From NCBI GenBank assembly GCA_902521615.1, contig CABYSJ010000001.1, positions 60,732-124,731 on the forward strand: 64,000 nt of DNA, in the 5' to 3' direction. Below are positions 1 to 7,416 of this stretch, in pieces (the stretch's first letter is position 1; every line of letters begins with the position of its first letter). Made by a program: the position numbers and the translations under genes. Source of the stretch: an uncultured Pelagibacteraceae bacterium. Its GTDB lineage: Bacteria > Pseudomonadota > Alphaproteobacteria > Pelagibacterales > Pelagibacteraceae. The notes beneath the pieces are model-generated. The model was not told the origin of the DNA and searched no databases. It saw nothing but the letters and a program-made list of their open reading frames with translations.

Positions 1-268
1 GCAAACCAAGTAAAGCATCACTAGGTAGATTAGTTTTTCTTTGAAGATGTATTAAAATTAAGGCAATTAATGATGAAATTAAAAATATTGAGACAGCAAT
101 ATTTAATTCCATAGAATAAGCAATTGTTACACCAAGCAAAGCAGAATGAGCAAGAGTATCTCCAAAATAAGAAAGCCTTCTCCAAACAACAAAACAACCT
201 AGTGGGCCAGTAACTAGAGCAATGCCAATCCCTGCAATTAACGCTCTTATAAAAAAGTCATCTAACAT
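1..268 (-). CDS. znuB: Zinc ABC transporter permease ZnuB, N-terminal part (cut by window edge)
   Basis: This is the inner-membrane channel subunit of the ZnuABC zinc importer. Reading the minus strand from an ATG at 266-268 gives an open frame to the window edge (about 89 residues). It begins MLDDFFIRALIAG and continues with glycine-rich hydrophobic segments and a GCFVVWRRLSYFGDTLAHSA stretch. That YFGDTLAHSALLG-type sequence is typical of the ABC-3 (ZnuB/MntB) permease family. Its start lies one base after the znuC stop codon, so both are surely cotranscribed. The C-terminal part lies outside the window. Zinc specificity is inferred from the neighbouring ZnuA, whose insert is rich in histidine. 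Confidence 0.85.
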   Translation of the reverse strand, partial: MLDDFFIRALIAGIGIALVTGPLGCFVVWRRLSYFGDTLAHSALLGVTIAYSMELNIAVSIFLISSLIALILIHLQRKTNLPSDALLGL

Positions 269-269
269 A

Positions 270-1016
270 TTAATTTTTTTTTATTTCTCCATCGGTAGTG
301 TGAACGTGATCATGTTTATGTTCATATATTGTAAGTGTTTTTGAAGCTTGTTCACCAAATAAAGCCTTGTACTCTTTATTAAAAGCAACCTCTGTTGGAC
401 TTCCACAACAACACACATGTCCATTTAAACAAACAACATAATCAGTCGCACTCATTACAGTATGAAGATCATGAGATATTAATAAGATTCCACAATTTAA
501 ATTTGCAGATATTTTTTTTATCAATTCATACATTTCAATCTCACCTGTAAAATCAACTCCTTGGACTGGTTCATCGAGGACAAGTAATTCTGGTTTTTTT
601 GATATAGCTCTTGCTAATAATACTCTTTGAAATTCTCCACCAGACAAATTTCCTAAATTTTTATTTTTAAGATGATATACACCAGTTGATTTTAGTGCTT
701 CATCCACAACGTCATCACTAAGTTTATCTGTTAAAAGCATAAAATCATTAACTCTTAATGGTAACGTCCAATCTATCGAAATTTTTTGTGGGACATATCC
801 AATTTTGTTTGTAAATTTTTCAACCTGACCTTCTATACCTTTATAAAATCCAAGAGCTATTTTAGCAGTTGTACTTTTGCCTGAACCGTTTGGTCCTATT
901 AGGGTAACAATTTTACCCTTTTCAACAGTAAAAGATACGCCTTCAACAAGCCATTTATTATCTTGCTTATATCCAGCATTATCTAATTTTACTAAAATAT
1001 TATTTTCAGTGCTCAT
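270..1016 (-). CDS. znuC: Zinc ABC transporter ATP-binding protein ZnuC
   Basis: This is the cytoplasmic ATPase that powers zinc import through ZnuB. It has 248 residues, the usual size for ZnuC. Walker A is GPNGSGKST at about 41-49, the signature LSGGE is at about 124-128, Walker B LLVLDEP is at 144-150, and the switch histidine is in LLISHD near 180. The C-terminus carries a short His-rich tail (HKHDHVH), common in zinc-linked ATPases. The gene is divergent from znuA across a 72-base spacer with two palindromes, so zinc-dependent repression by Zur is likely. Other ABC-3 metal importers (manganese) share this fold. The context favours zinc. Confidence 0.93.
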   Translation of the reverse strand: MSTENNILVKLDNAGYKQDNKWLVEGVSFTVEKGKIVTLIGPNGSGKSTTAKIALGFYKGIEGQVEKFTNKIGYVPQKISIDWTLPLRVNDFMLLTDKLSDDVVDEALKSTGVYHLKNKNLGNLSGGEFQRVLLARAISKKPELLVLDEPVQGVDFTGEIEMYELIKKISANLNCGILLISHDLHTVMSATDYVVCLNGHVCCCGSPTEVAFNKEYKALFGEQASKTLTIYEHKHDHVHTTDGEIKKN

Positions 1017-1034
1017 AAAAATCTTGACATGTAA

Positions 1035-1051
1035 ATGTTATATTATTACAT
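1035..1051. promoter_or_regulatory. Candidate Zur operator 1 between znuC and znuA
   Basis: The sequence atgttatattattacat is an inverted repeat with only two mismatched pairs plus the unpaired centre. It resembles the alphaproteobacterial Zur motif built around TGTTATA-ATATAACA. It lies 18 bases upstream of the znuC start and close to a second, better palindrome. The assignment to Zur is inferred from motif and context; no zur gene is in this window. Confidence 0.55.
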
Positions 1052-1053
1052 AG

Positions 1054-1068
1054 TGTTATATTATAACA
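1054..1068. promoter_or_regulatory. Candidate Zur operator 2 between znuC and znuA
   Basis: The 15 bases tgttatattataaca form a perfect palindrome around position 1061 and match the core of known alphaproteobacterial Zur boxes. The site is 20 bases upstream of the znuA start codon, so a bound repressor would block the rightward promoter of znuA and the genes that follow. Two operators in one short divergent spacer would allow both directions to be controlled together. Confidence 0.65.
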
Positions 1069-1088
1069 ACCAATAAAATATTTTAATT

Positions 1089-2243
1089 ATGACAAACTTA
1101 AAAAAAATACCTTTTATCTTTTCAATATTATCATTATTGACATTTTTTACACCAACTAACGCTGATATTAAAGTAGTTGCATCTATTAAGCCCATACATT
1201 CTCTTGCAAGCTACCTTATGGATGGTGTTGCTAAACCTGATTTAATAGTCGATGGTTACGCATCTCCACATGGATTTGCAATGAAGCCATCGCATGCAAA
1301 GATGTTACAAAATGCTGACTTAATTTTTTGGGTCGGAGAGGATTTGGAAAATTTTTTAGAAAAACCGTTAAAATCAATTGCAAAAAAAGCAGAAAAAATT
1401 GAATTAATGGAAATCAAAGGATTGCAAGTATTAAAATTTAGAGAAAGAAATATTTTTGATGATCATGACGATCACGGACATGACGATCATAATGACCATG
1501 GCAAAAAGGAAGATGACCATGACGACCACGATCATGATGACCATGGCAAAAAGGAAGATGACCATGACGACCACGATCATGATGACCATGGCAAAAAGGA
1601 AGATGACCATGACGACCACGATCATGATGATCATGGCAAAAAAGAAGATGACCATGATGATCATGGACATGACGAACACGGTAAAAAAGATGGTCACGAT
1701 GATCATGACGACCATGATGGACATGAAGGACACCACCACGGTGAATTTGATCCACACATTTGGCTAGATCCTGTAAATGCCAAAGTTATATTAAAGGAAA
1801 TGGCTGAACATTTAATTGAAAATGATTCAAAAAACGAGGCTACTTATAAAAGTAACTTGAAAAAAGCTCTTAATGATATCGATAAGCTTACTGCAGATGT
1901 TAAGGCTGAGTTAAATAAGAGTGTTGCTTCAATTGTATTTCATGATGCATATCAATATTTTGAAGAAAGATTTAACGTAAATATTTTGGGTGCTTTCACA
2001 GTCAACACAGATGTAATGCCGGGGGCAGAGCAATTAAAAGAAATTAGAGAAGTAATCGAGCATGATAAAGTTGCATGTGTATTTTCAGAGCCACAATTTA
2101 ACCCTGATATTATTAAAGCTGTTGCAAAAGATATGAATATTAAAACTGGAGTAGTGGATCCTTTGGGAGCTACTTTAAATCCAGGAAAATCATTATACTT
2201 TGATTTAATAAGAAACATGTCTGCATCCTTTAAAGGTTGCTAA
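1089..2243 (+). CDS. znuA: Zinc-binding periplasmic protein ZnuA with long His/Asp-rich insert
   Basis: This is the high-affinity periplasmic zinc receptor that feeds ZnuB. It has 384 residues. A signal peptide covers about residues 1-25 (ends TNA). The likely zinc ligands of the cluster A-I binding-protein family are His61 (SPHGF), His223 (DPHIWLDP), His285 (VFHDAY) and Asp358. Cys330 and Cys384 could form the disulphide typical of ZnuA. Residues about 124-218 are a very long insert dominated by His and Asp with GKK spacers, made of 15-residue repeats. The insert sits where ZnuA proteins have their mobile histidine loop, but it is unusually long. The promoter region carries candidate Zur operators, and a COG0523 GTPase gene follows after 9 bases. 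Confidence 0.95.
   Translation: MTNLKKIPFIFSILSLLTFFTPTNADIKVVASIKPIHSLASYLMDGVAKPDLIVDGYASPHGFAMKPSHAKMLQNADLIFWVGEDLENFLEKPLKSIAKKAEKIELMEIKGLQVLKFRERNIFDDHDDHGHDDHNDHGKKEDDHDDHDHDDHGKKEDDHDDHDHDDHGKKEDDHDDHDHDDHGKKEDDHDDHGHDEHGKKDGHDDHDDHDGHEGHHHGEFDPHIWLDPVNAKVILKEMAEHLIENDSKNEATYKSNLKKALNDIDKLTADVKAELNKSVASIVFHDAYQYFEERFNVNILGAFTVNTDVMPGAEQLKEIREVIEHDKVACVFSEPQFNPDIIKAVAKDMNIKTGVVDPLGATLNPGKSLYFDLIRNMSASFKGC
1500..1649 (+). repeat. 45-bp in-frame tandem repeat inside znuA
   Basis: Three consecutive 45-base units starting at 1500, 1545 and 1590 are almost identical. The first two are the same and the third differs by one synonymous base. A fourth unit starting at 1635 begins the same way and then diverges. 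Each unit encodes GKKE followed by DDHDDHDHDDH. Because 45 is a multiple of three, gain or loss of a unit keeps the frame. The near identity suggests recent expansion or ongoing homogenisation, so the copy number may vary between cells or strains. Confidence 0.9.
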
Positions 2244-2252
2244 TCGTTATTA

Positions 2253-3224
2253 ATGGAAAACAAGCACCAAGTTCCTGTCACTGTCTTAACAGGTTTTCTT
2301 GGTGCTGGAAAAACTACGCTTCTAAATAGAATTCTTACAGAACAGCATGGTCAAAAGTACGCTGTTATTGTAAATGAATTTGGTGAACAGGGTATTGATA
2401 ATGACCTTGTAGTGGATGCTGATGAGGAAGTTTTTGAAATGAACAATGGCTGTATATGCTGCACAGTCAGAGGTGACCTAATTAGAATACTTAGTGGTTT
2501 AATGAAGAGAGCTGATAAACTTGATGCAATTATAGTTGAAACAACAGGTTTAGCAGATCCAGCTCCTGTAGCTCAAACCTTCTTTGTAGATCAAGATGTG
2601 GCAAATAAAACAAAACTAGATGCAATTGTTACAGTTGCTGATGCAGTTCATCTAAGCTCACAAATTGAAGATCATCACGAAGCTGAGGAACAAATTGCTT
2701 TTGGTGATGTAATATTACTAAACAAAATAGATCTTGTGAAAGATGAGAATATAGACGTAGTAACAAAGAGAATTCGTAAAATTAATCCTTTTGCTAAAAT
2801 TATTAAAACAACAAAATGTGGAGCACCACTAAAGGAAATTCTTAATCTTGATGCTTTTAGTTTAAAACGTATTCTAGAGGTAGAACCAGATTTTCTAGAG
2901 TCAGATCATGATCATGAACATGATGATGATGTTACAAGTTTATCATTCGTATCTGATAAGCCTCTAGACATGGAAAAATTTCAAAACTGGTTTGGAAAAC
3001 TTTTACAGACAAAAGGTCAAGATATTATGAGAACTAAAGGAATACTTGATTTTAAAGGTGAAAATGATCGATATGTATTTCAGGGTGTTCATATGTTGAT
3101 GGACGCTTCTCCAATGGGAAAATGGCCAGACGATAAAGAACGTAGCTCTAGACTAGTGTTTATTGGACGTAACCTAGAAACCATGAATTTAAAAGAAGGA
3201 TTTGAAGCCTGTAAATCAGAATGA
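2253..3224 (+). CDS. COG0523-family GTPase, putative zinc metallochaperone
   Basis: This is a G3E-family P-loop GTPase of 323 residues. Walker A is GFLGAGKTT at about 14-22. The metal-binding CICC motif (NGCICCTVRGDL) is at about 65-76. The guanine-specificity motif is NKID near 157. A short His/Asp stretch (DHDHEHDDD) lies near 220, followed by the CobW C-terminal domain. COG0523 proteins deliver metal to target apoproteins, and those in Zur regulons (ZigA/YciC/ZNG1 type) act under zinc starvation. Its place directly after znuA supports zinc over cobalt, and I see no cobalamin genes nearby. The stop overlaps the next start by four bases, so translation is probably coupled. Confidence 0.88.
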   Translation: MENKHQVPVTVLTGFLGAGKTTLLNRILTEQHGQKYAVIVNEFGEQGIDNDLVVDADEEVFEMNNGCICCTVRGDLIRILSGLMKRADKLDAIIVETTGLADPAPVAQTFFVDQDVANKTKLDAIVTVADAVHLSSQIEDHHEAEEQIAFGDVILLNKIDLVKDENIDVVTKRIRKINPFAKIIKTTKCGAPLKEILNLDAFSLKRILEVEPDFLESDHDHEHDDDVTSLSFVSDKPLDMEKFQNWFGKLLQTKGQDIMRTKGILDFKGENDRYVFQGVHMLMDASPMGKWPDDKERSSRLVFIGRNLETMNLKEGFEACKSE

Positions 3225-4255
3225 CAACTGATTTAAATCAATTTCCACAGTTAGATAAAACCAAATTTGAACAAAGAGGAATTCAATTAGAAATTGGAGT
3301 TCCAGTAACCTGCGCAGTTTCAATTGGTAATTATATAGCTGCTGGTTTTGGCGATGGTACTATAAGAATTTTCAGTTCTGGAGAAAAACACAAAACGTTA
3401 AAGGCTCATAAGGGTGTTATTCTTTGCATGGCACGGGATGGTGATAATATCTTAACTGGTGGTGATGATGGTTTTTTTTTAAAAATTTCACTTGATGGAG
3501 AAATAAATAAAATTACAAACTTTGGTTCACGATGGGTAGATCATGTTGTAGCACATAATGGAAACCTAGTTTGTTCTTCAGGTAAGGTAGTTTATTATTG
3601 GGATAAAAATAAAAAAGAACCAAAATCTTTAAATCATGATAGTACAATTGGAGGTTTAGCATTTGATACTAAAGGAAGAAGGTTGGCTGTATCTAGATAC
3701 GGGGGTGTTACAATTTGGAAAAAAGATTACAGCAATAAATGGAAATCAACAAAATTAGATTGGAAAGGTTCTCACAATAAAGTGAGTTTTAGCCCAGATG
3801 GTAAATATTTGGTTACGTCCATGCAAGAAAATGTACTTCGTTGCTGGCGTTTAAAAGATAAGCTTGATTTTGCTATGTCAGGATATGGCTCAAAAGTCAA
3901 AAGTTTTGCATTTATTGATGACACAAGTTACTTGGCAACATCAGGAGCAATAGATGCAATATGCTGGCCTTTTGACGGTGAGGGACCTATGGGACGCACA
4001 CCTATTTGTGTTCCTTATGTAGGTAATAATCAAGTTACATTTATAGAACCATTCCCAGATGAAAAAGCAATTTTTGCTGGTTTGAGTGATGGCTCTGTTT
4101 TTTTATCTCAAATTGAAAATGAGAATAACACTATAATAATTAGAAGTTTCACAGGTTCCGAGGTTAGTGCAATCGCAATGACTGATGATAAATCAAGTAT
4201 ATTTATTGGTGACATGAATGGAAATACTTTATGGACTTCAATTTGGGATCAATAA
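3221..4255 (+). CDS. WD40-repeat protein in the zinc operon
   Basis: This 344-residue protein has no signal peptide. It contains repeated segments with the pattern of WD40 blades: GDGTIRIFSSG, GGDDGFFLKIS, SPDGKYLVTS followed by LRCWRLKD, and a final FIGDMNGNTLWTS. Seven weak blades would give one beta-propeller, a scaffold for protein contacts. The start overlaps the GTPase stop by four bases (ATGA). WD40 genes next to COG0523 genes in zinc-responsive operons occur in other alphaproteobacteria, so it may help the chaperone pick or hold its client. That role is inference. A run of nine T followed by A residues at 3472-3485 is a possible slippage point. Confidence 0.8.
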   Translation: MTTDLNQFPQLDKTKFEQRGIQLEIGVPVTCAVSIGNYIAAGFGDGTIRIFSSGEKHKTLKAHKGVILCMARDGDNILTGGDDGFFLKISLDGEINKITNFGSRWVDHVVAHNGNLVCSSGKVVYYWDKNKKEPKSLNHDSTIGGLAFDTKGRRLAVSRYGGVTIWKKDYSNKWKSTKLDWKGSHNKVSFSPDGKYLVTSMQENVLRCWRLKDKLDFAMSGYGSKVKSFAFIDDTSYLATSGAIDAICWPFDGEGPMGRTPICVPYVGNNQVTFIEPFPDEKAIFAGLSDGSVFLSQIENENNTIIIRSFTGSEVSAIAMTDDKSSIFIGDMNGNTLWTSIWDQ

Positions 4256-4258
4256 TAA

Positions 4259-4513
4259 ATGTTTAATAAAAAAAAACCAAATTTAGAAGCAATTCAGAAT
4301 TTAAAAAATTATTTTATAAAAAAATATCAAATACCAGAAAGTACAATTTTAAGCATTGCAGAATTAAATTGTCATGAACCTGATTGTCCACCTACTGAAA
4401 CAGTTATAACTGCTAGATCAATTGATGGAACTACGAAAAACTGGAAAATTCATAAACCTATTGAAGAAATAAGTGAAAAGGATGTTAAGGATTTAGAAAA
4501 TAACAACCATTAA
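4259..4513 (+). CDS. Small conserved protein with CHEPDC motif, function unknown
   Basis: This is an 84-residue protein with no signal peptide or membrane segment. Its centre reads ELNCHEPDCPPTETVIT. The Cys-His-x-x-x-Cys arrangement could bind a metal. I recall similar motifs in small uncharacterised proteins next to COG0523 genes elsewhere, but cannot name the family with certainty. It starts three bases after the WD40 stop and ends the zinc operon, since an 11-bp hairpin follows. A role as client or helper of the zinc chaperone is a guess from context. Confidence 0.72.
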   Translation: MFNKKKPNLEAIQNLKNYFIKKYQIPESTILSIAELNCHEPDCPPTETVITARSIDGTTKNWKIHKPIEEISEKDVKDLENNNH

Positions 4514-4554
4514 TTGAGTAAATAAAATATTATAATAATTATAAATGTGCTAAA

Positions 4555-4580
4555 ATTAAGTTTAATAATTTAAACTTAAT
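4555..4580 (+). terminator. AT-rich hairpin after the zinc operon
   Basis: An 11-bp perfect stem (attaagtttaa paired with ttaaacttaat) closes a four-base loop. It lies 42 bases after the stop of the 84-residue gene and 15 bases before the next start. It lacks a clear T-run and a GC core, so terminator function is uncertain. It could instead be a regulatory hairpin of the downstream gene. Confidence 0.4.
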
Positions 4581-4595
4581 ATTATATCTTGCATT

Positions 4596-5135
4596 ATGAA
4601 GATCAGTATTGGAGACAGATTAGAGGAGATTACACTACCAGATCAAAATGGTAGTTCATTTAATTTATCTCAGACGTTGGGAAAAAAAGTCTTATTAACT
4701 TTTTATAGAATTGCTGGTTGTAGCTTCTGCAATCTAAGACTTAATGAAATTAGTAAGAAATTTGGTGAACTTGGAAATAACTTTACACATGTTGGAATAT
4801 TTCATTCACCAGTAGATAATTTAAAATTGTATATGGATAAACATAAAAATTTACCATTCACAGTGTTAGCAGATGAAAATTTTGAATATTTCCAAAAATA
4901 TGAAATTGAGAGATCAGTGAGTAAAACACTTAACGCAATGTTGTTTAAAGCACATAAAATTATCCCTGCTATGATAAAAGGTTATATACCAACAAGAATA
5001 AAGGGTCATTTAGATATAGCTGTGACCGACGTTCTAATTAATGAGGATGGTGTAGTTCAAGATGTTTATTATGCTAAAAAGGACATTGCAGATCATTTTG
5101 AATTTAAAAAAATTAAGCAGTTTGCACTTAATTAA
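4596..5135 (+). CDS. AhpC/TSA-family peroxiredoxin-like protein
   Basis: This is a thioredoxin-fold protein of 179 residues. It opens with the family pattern GDRLEEITLPDQNGSSFNLS and a TFYRIAGCSFC active-site region with Cys42 and Cys45. The CxxC pair resembles the PRX-like2 branch more than classic 2-Cys AhpC, so it may reduce peroxides or act as a thiol-disulphide reductase. It has no signal peptide, so it is probably cytoplasmic. The next gene, also of a thioredoxin-related fold, follows after seven bases, which suggests joint transcription. Confidence 0.78.
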   Translation: MKISIGDRLEEITLPDQNGSSFNLSQTLGKKVLLTFYRIAGCSFCNLRLNEISKKFGELGNNFTHVGIFHSPVDNLKLYMDKHKNLPFTVLADENFEYFQKYEIERSVSKTLNAMLFKAHKIIPAMIKGYIPTRIKGHLDIAVTDVLINEDGVVQDVYYAKKDIADHFEFKKIKQFALN

Positions 5136-5142
5136 ATAAATA

Positions 5143-5736
5143 ATGAAAATTGAATATTATTTTAGTGTCTTGTCTCCATTTACTTACTTAGGTGCTGATA
5201 GATTTACAAAAATAGTAAGTCAATATAATTTAGAAGTAATAGAAAAACCACTTGATTTAGTTGGTGAAATTTTTCCAAATACCGGAGGATTACCAGTTCC
5301 TAAAAGACACCCTGCAAGACAAAAGTACAGACTTTTGGAAATGGAGAGAATTTCAAATAAATTAGGTTTGCCAATTATTAAACAGCCAAAATTTTTTCCA
5401 CCTAGTGATCCACATTTGCCAGCAAAATTTGTAATCGCCTCAAATAAAATGGGAAATAAACTTCATTTTGGTAATGAGTGTTTAAAATATTTATGGTCTA
5501 TGGATAAAGATCTTTCAGATCACAAAATACTTAAGGAAATTTGTGAAAAATTAAATTTAAATTTTGAGGAAATGAAGAACTTAGCTTTAACTGACGAAGT
5601 AAACATTGAGTACCAAAAAAATTCAAAAGATGCAGTTAATAACCATGTATTTGGTGCTCCTTCATATGTCTTAAATAACGAGATTTTTTGGGGTCAAGAT
5701 AGATTGGATTATCTTGAAGATGCATTAAAAAAATAA
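5143..5736 (+). CDS. DsbA-family protein, HCCA isomerase/kappa-GST type
   Basis: This 197-residue protein belongs to the DsbA-like thioredoxin superfamily. The N-terminus IEYYFSVLSPFTYLGADRF has a serine (Ser11) where DsbA has its redox cysteine, the hallmark of 2-hydroxychromene-2-carboxylate isomerase and kappa-class glutathione transferase. The C-terminus contains VFGAPSYVLNNEIFWGQDRLDYL, with the cis-Pro segment and the WGQDRLD ending typical of this group. Glutathione-dependent isomerase activity is likely, but the substrate is unknown. I see no naphthalene-degradation genes nearby, so a general detoxification role is more plausible. Confidence 0.82.
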   Translation: MKIEYYFSVLSPFTYLGADRFTKIVSQYNLEVIEKPLDLVGEIFPNTGGLPVPKRHPARQKYRLLEMERISNKLGLPIIKQPKFFPPSDPHLPAKFVIASNKMGNKLHFGNECLKYLWSMDKDLSDHKILKEICEKLNLNFEEMKNLALTDEVNIEYQKNSKDAVNNHVFGAPSYVLNNEIFWGQDRLDYLEDALKK

Positions 5737-5822
5737 TTTAAAATTACTAAATTTTATTAATAATTTAATTAAACATTGTATTTTTTTATAAGAAGATTTA
5801 TTTTTATTTATAATCTGCATTT

Positions 5823-6704
5823 ATGAATGATTTGAATTTATTTAAAAAAAATGGCTTTCTTGTTAAAGAAAATCTAATTTCTCAAACAAAGATAAATAAA
5901 ATAAATAAAATTATTAATGAAGTAATTTCAAAAGAAAAAAAAAGAAAAAAAGGTAATGGCACAAATGGAACTCAGTCTTATGATAATTACCATTTTGTTT
6001 ACAATTCAGGATCTCCAAAAAATAAAGAAATTCTAAGACTAAATAATCCTCAGAACAGGCATAAAGTTTTCTATGAATTATCTAGAGATAAAAAGATTAT
6101 ATCCATAGCTAAAAAATTATTAGGTGGAACAGTGAGATTTCATCTGGGTAAATTAAATTTTAAGCTTCCAAATAAGAAAAAAGGTAGTGAAATTGGATGG
6201 CACCAAGATTGGGCTTTTTACCCTCATACAAATGATGATTTAATCACAGTTGGTATATATTTAGATGATTGCTATGAAAAAAATGGGCCACTTAAAATAA
6301 TAAAAAAATCACACAAAAAGAAATTGTACAGTCACCACAGCAAAGAAAATTATTTTGTTGGAAAAATAGACACTAAGAAAGATAAAATAGGAACTAAGGA
6401 TAGTGTTTCTATAACTGGTATGGCAGGAACAGTAGTATTTTTTCACTGTAGATCAGTTCATGGGTCTGGACACAATCAAATGAATAACACAAGACCCTTA
6501 ATTTTATTTGGTTATAGAGCTTGTGATGCGTGGCCATTAATTAATGATGGAAATCCTCATCCAGAGGTAGATTTAGAAAATTATGATAAAAATATTATTG
6601 TAGGAAATAAGTCAATAAAACCAAGATTGACTAAAGTTCCAACCATAATCCCGCTGCCTAAGAAGAAACACTACGTTTCCATCTATGAACTTCAAAAAAA
6701 TTAA
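5823..6704 (+). CDS. Phytanoyl-CoA dioxygenase (PhyH) family protein
   Basis: This is a 293-residue non-haem iron, 2-oxoglutarate-dependent oxygenase. The iron ligands fit His127 and Asp129 in GWHQDWAF and His213 in CRSVHGSG. Arg224 (NNTRPLILFGY) is placed to hold 2-oxoglutarate. Sequence between about 148 and 170 (LDDCYEKNGPLKII.. SHKKK) is typical of PhyH members. Many marine bacteria have several such enzymes with unknown substrates, so none is assigned. An 86-base AT-rich spacer separates it from the upstream gene. Confidence 0.85.
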   Translation: MNDLNLFKKNGFLVKENLISQTKINKINKIINEVISKEKKRKKGNGTNGTQSYDNYHFVYNSGSPKNKEILRLNNPQNRHKVFYELSRDKKIISIAKKLLGGTVRFHLGKLNFKLPNKKKGSEIGWHQDWAFYPHTNDDLITVGIYLDDCYEKNGPLKIIKKSHKKKLYSHHSKENYFVGKIDTKKDKIGTKDSVSITGMAGTVVFFHCRSVHGSGHNQMNNTRPLILFGYRACDAWPLINDGNPHPEVDLENYDKNIIVGNKSIKPRLTKVPTIIPLPKKKHYVSIYELQKN

Positions 6705-6760
6705 ATCACATTAAAGTTTATTGTAATAAATCCTTAACATAACATTCATATAAATTTTGA

Positions 6761-6985
6761 ATGTCATTTTTAAAAAAATATCTAAAGTGGATAAGTACAC
6801 TCTTAGTGTTAACTGGTATTTTACTTACAAATCTTAATATTTACCCGCTGAATATTTATTTTCATGGGCTTGGTGTTGTTGGGTGGACAATTTCAGGATT
6901 ACTATTAAAGGATAAGGCCATTTTAACAAATTTTGGATTACAAATTCCACTATTTGTAATCGGTATTTATAAAATTATTTTTTAA
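6761..6985 (+). CDS. Small membrane protein, function unknown
   Basis: This 74-residue protein is predicted to span the membrane two or three times, with hydrophobic stretches at about 10-29, 35-48 and 57-73. The lysine-rich start (MSFLKKYLKW) suggests an inside N-terminus. Its last base is the first base of arsC (TAATG), so it is translationally coupled to the arsenate reductase gene. It resembles a widespread small SAR11 membrane protein whose function I do not know. Confidence 0.72.
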   Translation: MSFLKKYLKWISTLLVLTGILLTNLNIYPLNIYFHGLGVVGWTISGLLLKDKAILTNFGLQIPLFVIGIYKIIF

Positions 6986-7416
6986 TGAAAAATATTTTAT
7001 TTGTATGCACAGGAAATTCAGCAAGAAGCATTATAGCTGAGAGTATTATCAATAATGAATACTCAAATAAATTTAAAGCTTTCAGTGCTGGTAGCAATCC
7101 ATCTGGAACAATTAATAATGATGTAAGAAGTTTTTTAGAAAAAAACAAAAATTATGATCTAAGCAATTATAGTTCTAAAAACTTTGAAGAATTTATAAAT
7201 AATGAAATAAAAATGGATCATGTAATAACAGTATGTAATAACGCAAATAATGAGGTATGTCCTATTTGGCCTGATAAAAACCAAATTATACATTGGGATA
7301 TAGATGATCCAGTAACAAAACTTCAAAATGCAAATGATGAAGAAAAGCAAATAATCATTAGAAACACTTTCAATTTTATAAGTAATAAAATTAGAGATTG
7401 GCTAGATGAAAAATAA
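6985..7416 (+). CDS. arsC: Arsenate reductase, thioredoxin-coupled type
   Basis: This 143-residue enzyme has the low-molecular-weight phosphatase fold and reduces arsenate to arsenite. The P-loop VCTGNSARS holds the nucleophile Cys8. Cys84 (TVCNNA) and Cys92 (EVCPIWP) supply the second and third thiols used by thioredoxin-linked ArsC proteins of the S. aureus type. Having all three cysteines argues against a plain tyrosine phosphatase. The gene overlaps the aquaporin gene by 11 bases, which places arsenite export or leakage through that channel in the same operon. Confidence 0.9.
   Translation: MKNILFVCTGNSARSIIAESIINNEYSNKFKAFSAGSNPSGTINNDVRSFLEKNKNYDLSNYSSKNFEEFINNEIKMDHVITVCNNANNEVCPIWPDKNQIIHWDIDDPVTKLQNANDEEKQIIIRNTFNFISNKIRDWLDEK

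Noticed and set aside
1500..1650. Tandem repeat considered as a CRISPR array
   Set aside because: Units are contiguous and in frame with no unique spacers, and they encode the His-rich loop of ZnuA.
1431..1767. Several open frames on both strands over the znuA repeat
   Set aside because: They are low-complexity by-products of the 45-bp repeat, lie inside znuA, and lack ribosome sites.
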